A stretch of DNA of 64,000 nucleotides from positions 1 through 64,000 of the forward strand of contig JAKOTN010000113.1 of NCBI GenBank assembly GCA_029776255.1, in the 5' to 3' direction. This DNA is from Pseudomonadota bacterium (lineage in GTDB: Bacteria; Pseudomonadota; Gammaproteobacteria; Burkholderiales; Rhodocyclaceae). Numbering within the stretch: the stretch's first letter is position 1; each line of letters begins with the position of its first letter. The position numbers and the translations under genes are program-made. Positions 59,234 through 64,000 of the stretch are shown here, piece after piece. The notes under the pieces are model-generated. The model was not told the DNA's origin. It made no database searches and saw only the letters and a list, made by a program, of their open reading frames with translations.

Positions 59234-60535
59234 ATGCCGATGAATCTCTTCAAGCTATTGATCTGGTCTTGCCTGACGCTGCTGGTCACCGGCGCGCACG
59301 CCGGCCCGAAAATCGAGCGCTGGCAGACAAGCTCCGGCGCACGCGTGCTGTTCGTCGAAAATCACGCCTTGCCGATCCTCGACGTCCAGATCGACTTCGC
59401 CGCCGGCGCGGTGAATGAACCGACCGGCAAAAGCGGCGTTGCCGGACTGACTCGCGGCCTGCTCGATCTTGGCGTGCCGGGGATGGACGAAACGCAGATC
59501 GCCAGCCGTCTGGCCGACCTCGGCGCCCGGCTTTCCGGCGGAGTGGAAACAGACCGCGCGTCGGTGGCGCTCAGAACGCTGTCCATGCCGGACAAGCGCG
59601 CGCCCGCCCTCGACCTGCTGCGCGCGATCCTCGGTGCCCCGCGGTTTCCCCAGGGCGCCTTCGATCGCGAAAAAGCGCGCACGGTCGCCGCACTGAAGGA
59701 ATCGCTGACGCGTCCGGACACCATCGCCAGCAAGGCGTTCTGGGAGGCGATCTATCCGGCGCACCCTTACGGACGGCAAGCGTCGCCGGAATCGGTGGCC
59801 GCTCTCGAACGGGCCGACGTCGTCGCTTTCCACGCCGCCAACTACACCGCGCAGCGGGCCAGCGTCGTCATCGTCGGCGACTTGACGCGCGCGCAGGCCG
59901 AAACGGTGGCGGAAGATCTGACCGGCGAACTGCCGGCGGGTACGCCGGTCGCCGACATCGTCGCCGCCGCCTTGCCGGCGGGAGGCGAACAGCGGATTCC
60001 ACACCCGGCGGCGCAAGCGCATCTGGTAATGGGTCTGCCGGCGCTTCGGCGCGGCGATGCCGATTTCTTCCCCCTGCTTGTCGGCAACTACACGCTCGGC
60101 GGCGGCGGTTTCGTCTCGCGGCTGATGAAGGAAGTGCGCGACAAACGCGGCCTGGCGTACAGCGTCAGCAGCTATTTTCTGCCGCTGGCCTACGTCGGAC
60201 CGTTCCAGATCGGCATGCAGACCAAGAAAGCCCAAGCCAACGACGCGCTGAAGCTGACCCGCGAGGTGTTGTCCGTCTTTCTCGAACAAGGACCCAGCGA
60301 CGCGGAATTGCTGGCCGCGAAGCAGAATCTGATCGGCAGCTTCCCGCTGCGCCTCGACAGCAACCGCAAGATCGTGGACAACGTCGCGCTGATCGGCTTT
60401 TACAAGCTGCCGCTCGACTATTTGGACAATTACCAGGCCAACATCGAAAAAGTGACCGTCGCCGACATCAAAACCGCCTTCGCGCGGCATGTGCGGCCGG
60501 AAAATCTGGTTACCGTGGTCGTCGCCGGAGAGTAG
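59234..60535 (+). CDS. M16 peptidase-like protein, non-catalytic subunit type
   Basis: This 433-residue M16-fold protein has a signal peptide (about 1-22, LVTGAHA). At the place of HxxEH it reads GVAGLTRGLLDLG, so the zinc ligands are absent. The C-terminal part keeps the family's YTLGGGGFVSRLMKEVRDKR and GLAYSVSSYFLPL, as in subunits that grip substrate for a catalytic partner. The partner is the gene directly upstream. The TAG stop is in the same frame as the downstream rsmD, only three bases before its start. Confidence 0.92.
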   Translation: MPMNLFKLLIWSCLTLLVTGAHAGPKIERWQTSSGARVLFVENHALPILDVQIDFAAGAVNEPTGKSGVAGLTRGLLDLGVPGMDETQIASRLADLGARLSGGVETDRASVALRTLSMPDKRAPALDLLRAILGAPRFPQGAFDREKARTVAALKESLTRPDTIASKAFWEAIYPAHPYGRQASPESVAALERADVVAFHAANYTAQRASVVIVGDLTRAQAETVAEDLTGELPAGTPVADIVAAALPAGGEQRIPHPAAQAHLVMGLPALRRGDADFFPLLVGNYTLGGGGFVSRLMKEVRDKRGLAYSVSSYFLPLAYVGPFQIGMQTKKAQANDALKLTREVLSVFLEQGPSDAELLAAKQNLIGSFPLRLDSNRKIVDNVALIGFYKLPLDYLDNYQANIEKVTVADIKTAFARHVRPENLVTVVVAGE

Positions 60536-60538
60536 CCT

Positions 60539-61079
60539 CTGAACACCGTTCGCATCATCGGCGGGGAATGGCGTCGACGTCTGCTGCGTTTCCCCGATCT
60601 GGAGGGTCTGCGGCCAACGCCCGATCGCGTTCGCGAAACGCTGTTCAACTGGCTGGGGCAGGATATGCGCGGCCTGTCGTGCCTCGATCTGTTTGCCGGC
60701 AGCGGCGCGCTCGGCTTCGAGGCCGCGTCGCGTGGCGCCGCCAGCGTGCTGATGGTCGACAGTTCGCCGAAGGCACTGGCCGCGCTGGCGACCAACGCAC
60801 GGATGCTGGCGGCGGGCGATCGCGTGCGGATTGTCCGTGCCGATGCGGTAAGATTCGCCTCTTCCGTCAACTCGCGTTTCGACGTGCTGTTTCTCGATCC
60901 GCCGTTTCACCAGGGCTGGATCGAGAAACTGGCGCGTGTCGCGCCGAGTATTCTGACCGAGAGCGGTGTGATTTACGCCGAGGCGGAAACGCGCCTGGAA
61001 GGCTGCGGCGAGTGGCGAACGGTGCGCCATGGCCGCGCCGGCCAGGTGTTCTATCATTTGATGCGACGAGGCGAAACCG

Positions 61080-61090
<11 letters not shown>
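60539..61090 (+). CDS. rsmD: 16S rRNA m2G966 methyltransferase, apparent CTG start
   Basis: RsmD methylates G966 of 16S rRNA. Conserved sequence begins [20 protein letters not shown] and [17 protein letters not shown], upstream of the first ATG (60665). It continues with the SAM site [14 protein letters not shown] and the catalytic [10 protein letters not shown]. Between the previous in-frame TAG (60533-60535) and the RIIGG block the only plausible start is CTG 60539. It sits six bases after GGAGAG, an ideal ribosome site. From there the protein is 183 residues, close to E. coli RsmD (198). Using the ATG would remove 42 residues including RIIGG. It overlaps coaD by 11 bases. Confidence 0.9.
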
Positions 61091-61854
<764 letters not shown>

Positions 61855-62077
61855 GAGTTGTGGCCGGAAAAGAAACGGCCTGCGCCATGTTGCGAAAGAC
61901 CGGCCTCTCTTGGGATTGGCCATGCGCGGCGCGCGTCACGGCTGGGCGACGCTCACGGCCATTCTTTCGACTGGGTTTCGTCACCGCGTCGAGCGGCATT
62001 ATTGCGAGCCTGCCATGAAATCATTCCGTGCCAAATCGTTTTCAGACCGGTGGCGTTTCCGTTCACCGACAGGCACC

Positions 62078-62518
62078 ATGCCCGCCACATTTCGGTGGAC
62101 GGCCTGGCCGTTGCCCCGCTTTGCCGCGTTAACGCTGGCGGGGCTGCTGACGGCTTGCGCGACAGCGCCTTCCTCGACCTCCGAATCGACACCGCGCCCG
62201 GCTGCCGGTAGCGCGGCACAGGCGCTCAATTTCCAGCTCGCCAATGGCGTTTATCGTTGCGAGCACGGTCAGAATGTCGAGGTGCGACGCGATGCGCGCG
62301 ACACCAAGCGAATCGTGCTCGATTGGCAAGGCGTCAGCCACACGCTGCAACGTCAGGAATCCGCCTCGGGACTGCCGCGCTACGAGGATCGACAGAGCGG
62401 CCTGCTGTGGATCGACCTGCCGTGGAAAAGCATGTTGATCGCCGACCACGGCGGTCAACGGCGCGCCAGCGAATGCAAATCGGCGTCGCGGCGGCACGCG
62501 CAACCGGCCAGCGGCTGA
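62078..62518 (+). CDS. MliC/PliC-type lysozyme-inhibitor-like lipoprotein
   Basis: This 146-residue protein has a lipoprotein signal ending in LLTAC (modified cysteine at about 27). After a Ser/Pro-rich linker comes a compact beta-domain: NGVYRCEHGQNVEVRR, then ASGLPRYEDRQSGLLWIDLP and RRASECKSA. The two cysteines (YRCEHG and SECKS) and the SASGxxYE pattern resemble the MliC family, which inhibits C-type lysozyme in the periplasm. I start at ATG 62078, after AGG. An upstream ATG at 62015 is possible but adds an odd basic leader. The 223 bases between the ferredoxin stop and 62078 hold no other supported gene. Confidence 0.7.
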   Translation: MPATFRWTAWPLPRFAALTLAGLLTACATAPSSTSESTPRPAAGSAAQALNFQLANGVYRCEHGQNVEVRRDARDTKRIVLDWQGVSHTLQRQESASGLPRYEDRQSGLLWIDLPWKSMLIADHGGQRRASECKSASRRHAQPASG

Positions 62519-62543
62519 CCCCCGGTTTTTCGAGCCAGCGCCA

Positions 62544-62903
62544 TCATCGCCGGGCCGCGCCGCGTTCGATGACCACGCCGACGCGCCGGACGCCGCGCAT
62601 CATGCCGAGTTTGGCAATCGAGACCCGCACCCAGACTGCTCCGAATTCGTCGAGCAGCAAGGTGGCGATGTATTCGGCGAGTCGTTCGAGTAGTTTGAAA
62701 TGCCGCGCCGCCAGTTCGGCATGCAGGCGGTCGACGACGCATGCGTAGTCGATGGTGTCCCGAATGTCGTCGCTGCTTCCGGCATCGGCGGTCGAACGGC
62801 CGATTTGCAAGGAAATTTCAACGGTCTGCGGCATCGCCTGCTCGCGAGGATAAATACCGATCAGCGTCGATGCGCGGAGTTCGTCGATGAAGATGATGTC
62901 CAT
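62544..62903 (-). CDS. folB: Dihydroneopterin aldolase
   Basis: FolB splits dihydroneopterin to the hydroxymethyl-pterin used in folate synthesis. The 119 residues begin MDIIFIDELRASTLIGIYPR, with DTIDYACVVDRLHAEL and KLLERLAEYIATLLLDEF. The length matches the family. It is divergent from plsY with 150 bases between, as in many Proteobacteria, and ends tail to tail with the lipoprotein gene. Confidence 0.94.
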   Translation of the reverse strand: MDIIFIDELRASTLIGIYPREQAMPQTVEISLQIGRSTADAGSSDDIRDTIDYACVVDRLHAELAARHFKLLERLAEYIATLLLDEFGAVWVRVSIAKLGMMRGVRRVGVVIERGAARR

Positions 62904-63053
62904 GAACTGGTGTCGGCTCGGTGTAAAATCGCCAAGGCGGTGCCGGAATGCGGGCATCGCCAAGAATTGCGCATAGTATCACTCGAATCCCGCCATCTCT
63001 CTGCCACCCCCGCGCTCTCCCCAAGGGCGCCACCGATAACCCGGGCACTCCCC

Positions 63054-63668
63054 ATGCCGTCGTTTCCGATCTTGCTTGTCGCCGCTCTAGCCGCCTATTT
63101 ACTCGGCTCCGTTTCCTTCGCCCTACTCTCCAGCCGCCTGTTCGGTCTGGCCGATCCGCGGACCTACGGCTCCCGCAATCCGGGCGCGACCAACGTATTG
63201 CGTAGCGGCCACAAGGGCGCGGCGATTTTCACCTTGCTCGGCGACGCCGTGAAGGGCTGGTTCGCCGTCTGGTTCGCCAATGGGTACTCGGCGGCTCATG
63301 GCTTGGGCGACATGGTGATGAGCGTTGCCGCGGTGGCGGTTTTTCTCGGCCACTTGTACCCGGTTTTTCTCAAGTTCAGGGGCGGCAAGGGCGTGGCTAC
63401 CGCCGCTGGCGTCTTGCTGGCCCTCGATCCATGGCTGGGCCTGGCGACCTTGGCGACCTGGCTGCTGATCGCCTTCGCCCTCCGCTACTCGTCGCTGGCC
63501 GCACTGGTGGCGGCGGCGGCGGCGCCGATTTACGCGACGCTGCTGTGGGGCGGCGATCCCAAGGTGGCGACGGTAGGCATCATCGCCATGGCACTGATCG
63601 GCAAGCACTGGCAAAACCTGCAGCGACTGATGGCCGGCGCGGAACCGAAAATCGGCGCCAAGAAATAA
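63054..63668 (+). CDS. plsY: Glycerol-3-phosphate acyltransferase PlsY
   Basis: PlsY uses acyl-phosphate to acylate glycerol-3-phosphate, the first step of phospholipid synthesis. The 204-residue membrane protein has the three conserved loops: AYLLGSVSFALLSSRLFG with SRNPGATNVLRSG; GHLYPVFLKFRGGKGVATAA; and the C-terminal GKHWQNLQRLMAGAEPKIG. The ATG 63054 fits the family start. The longer open frame overlapping folB is spurious. Confidence 0.96.
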   Translation: MPSFPILLVAALAAYLLGSVSFALLSSRLFGLADPRTYGSRNPGATNVLRSGHKGAAIFTLLGDAVKGWFAVWFANGYSAAHGLGDMVMSVAAVAVFLGHLYPVFLKFRGGKGVATAAGVLLALDPWLGLATLATWLLIAFALRYSSLAALVAAAAAPIYATLLWGGDPKVATVGIIAMALIGKHWQNLQRLMAGAEPKIGAKK

Positions 63669-63717
63669 CCCTTCACGGCAGCGGAAGTTGCCGCCATTCT
63701 ACCCGCGAGGAATTGCG

Positions 63718-64000
63718 ATGACCGACAAGACGCCTTCCGGCAACGTTGCTGGCCCGTTGCTGCAAACCGTCGAACGGCAGACCGGCGAAAACCCGCGATG
63801 CGCGATCGTCTGGCTGCACGGCCTTGGCGCCGACGGGCACGATTTCGAGCCAATCGTCGACGAATTCGACTTCGAGCGACTGCCGGCGATTCGCTACGTT
63901 TTTCCTCACGCCCCGCTGCGCCCGGTCACCGTCAACGGTGGTTATGTGATGCGTGCCTGGTACGACATCGTCTCGCCGGACTTCGCCCCCGGCCGGGAAG
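63718..64000 (+). CDS. Carboxylesterase/phospholipase-type hydrolase, N-terminal part
   Basis: This gene runs off the right edge, so only 94 codons are seen. They show VWLHGLGADGHDFEPIVDEF, RYVFPHAPLRPVTVNGGYVM and RAWYDIVSPDF, the opening of the alpha/beta-hydrolase group of bacterial carboxylesterases and acyl-protein-thioesterase-like enzymes. The nucleophile serine lies beyond the window. The ATG 63718 follows GCGAGGA. Confidence 0.9.
   Translation, partial: MTDKTPSGNVAGPLLQTVERQTGENPRCAIVWLHGLGADGHDFEPIVDEFDFERLPAIRYVFPHAPLRPVTVNGGYVMRAWYDIVSPDFAPGRE

Noticed and set aside
61888-62018. A 43-codon open frame between the ferredoxin and lipoprotein genes
   Set aside because: It has no ribosome site and no recognisable pattern, and it overlaps an alternative start region of the lipoprotein gene.

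Overview
The window is a GC-rich bacterial chromosome segment that reads as Betaproteobacteria, most likely Rhodocyclales. A Candidatus Accumulibacter-like organism is my inference from gene order and protein character, not from a search. Supporting signs are a DUF3579 gene, the lptD-surA-pdxA-rsmA operon divergent from amgK-murU, the dusB-fis pair, a hemCDXY cluster facing hemF, a rnb-like/tonB-like/aroE/mtgA run and a DUF2126 transglutaminase. Almost everything is housekeeping DNA. There is no CRISPR array, prophage or intact insertion sequence.

Layout. 1-900: the tail of an unidentified ORF and a decayed, internally deleted IS3-type transposase. 926-3091 (minus): a membrane protein fusing a degenerate sensor-kinase-like body to a DnaQ-type exonuclease. 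3356-7313 (minus): a DUF3579 gene, tRNA-Val(CAC) with its own promoter, and an Anbu proteasome-like protease / alpha-E / circularly permuted ATP-grasp cluster. 7528-8823 (minus): a citrate synthase paralog that has lost its catalytic histidine and is cut by an in-frame amber codon. 9298-15683: a small gene translationally coupled to glnD, then an 1100-residue transglutaminase-DUF2126 protein that probably works with the Anbu cluster. 15761-24119: gpmI, uppP, yqiA, an RNase II-type exonuclease, a TonB-like protein, aroE, mtgA and lapA, closed by a clear terminator. 24166-32961: a DEAD-box helicase with a long leader, a small lipoprotein, purC, a DUF2189 membrane protein, oligopeptidase A, and an overlapping trio (glutaredoxin-like protein, exonuclease III, Crp/Fnr regulator) followed by a DUF2892 protein behind a CRP-like palindrome.

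33012-43308: the minus operon lptD-surA-pdxA-rsmA (outer-membrane assembly, vitamin B6, 16S rRNA methylation), divergent from amgK-murU-pepP-ubiH. 43404-50679: minC, minDE with its own promoter, dusB-fis, purH, purD and hemF. 50686-54551 (minus): hemC-hemD-hemX-hemY, tail to tail with hemF. 54814-57768: dgkA, then minus ftsY-ftsE-ftsX. 57865-64000: two M16 peptidases, rsmD (apparently with a CTG start), coaD, a YfhL-type ferredoxin, an MliC-like lipoprotein, folB (minus), plsY and the start of a carboxylesterase.

Genes are packed tightly, with many 4-base ATGA/GTGA/TTGA overlaps and an unusually large share of GTG and TTG starts, so translational coupling is probably common. The points most worth a second look are the exonuclease fusion, the doubly broken citrate synthase, the CRP-like site placed exactly at -41.5, the split Anbu/transglutaminase cluster and the non-AUG start of rsmD.
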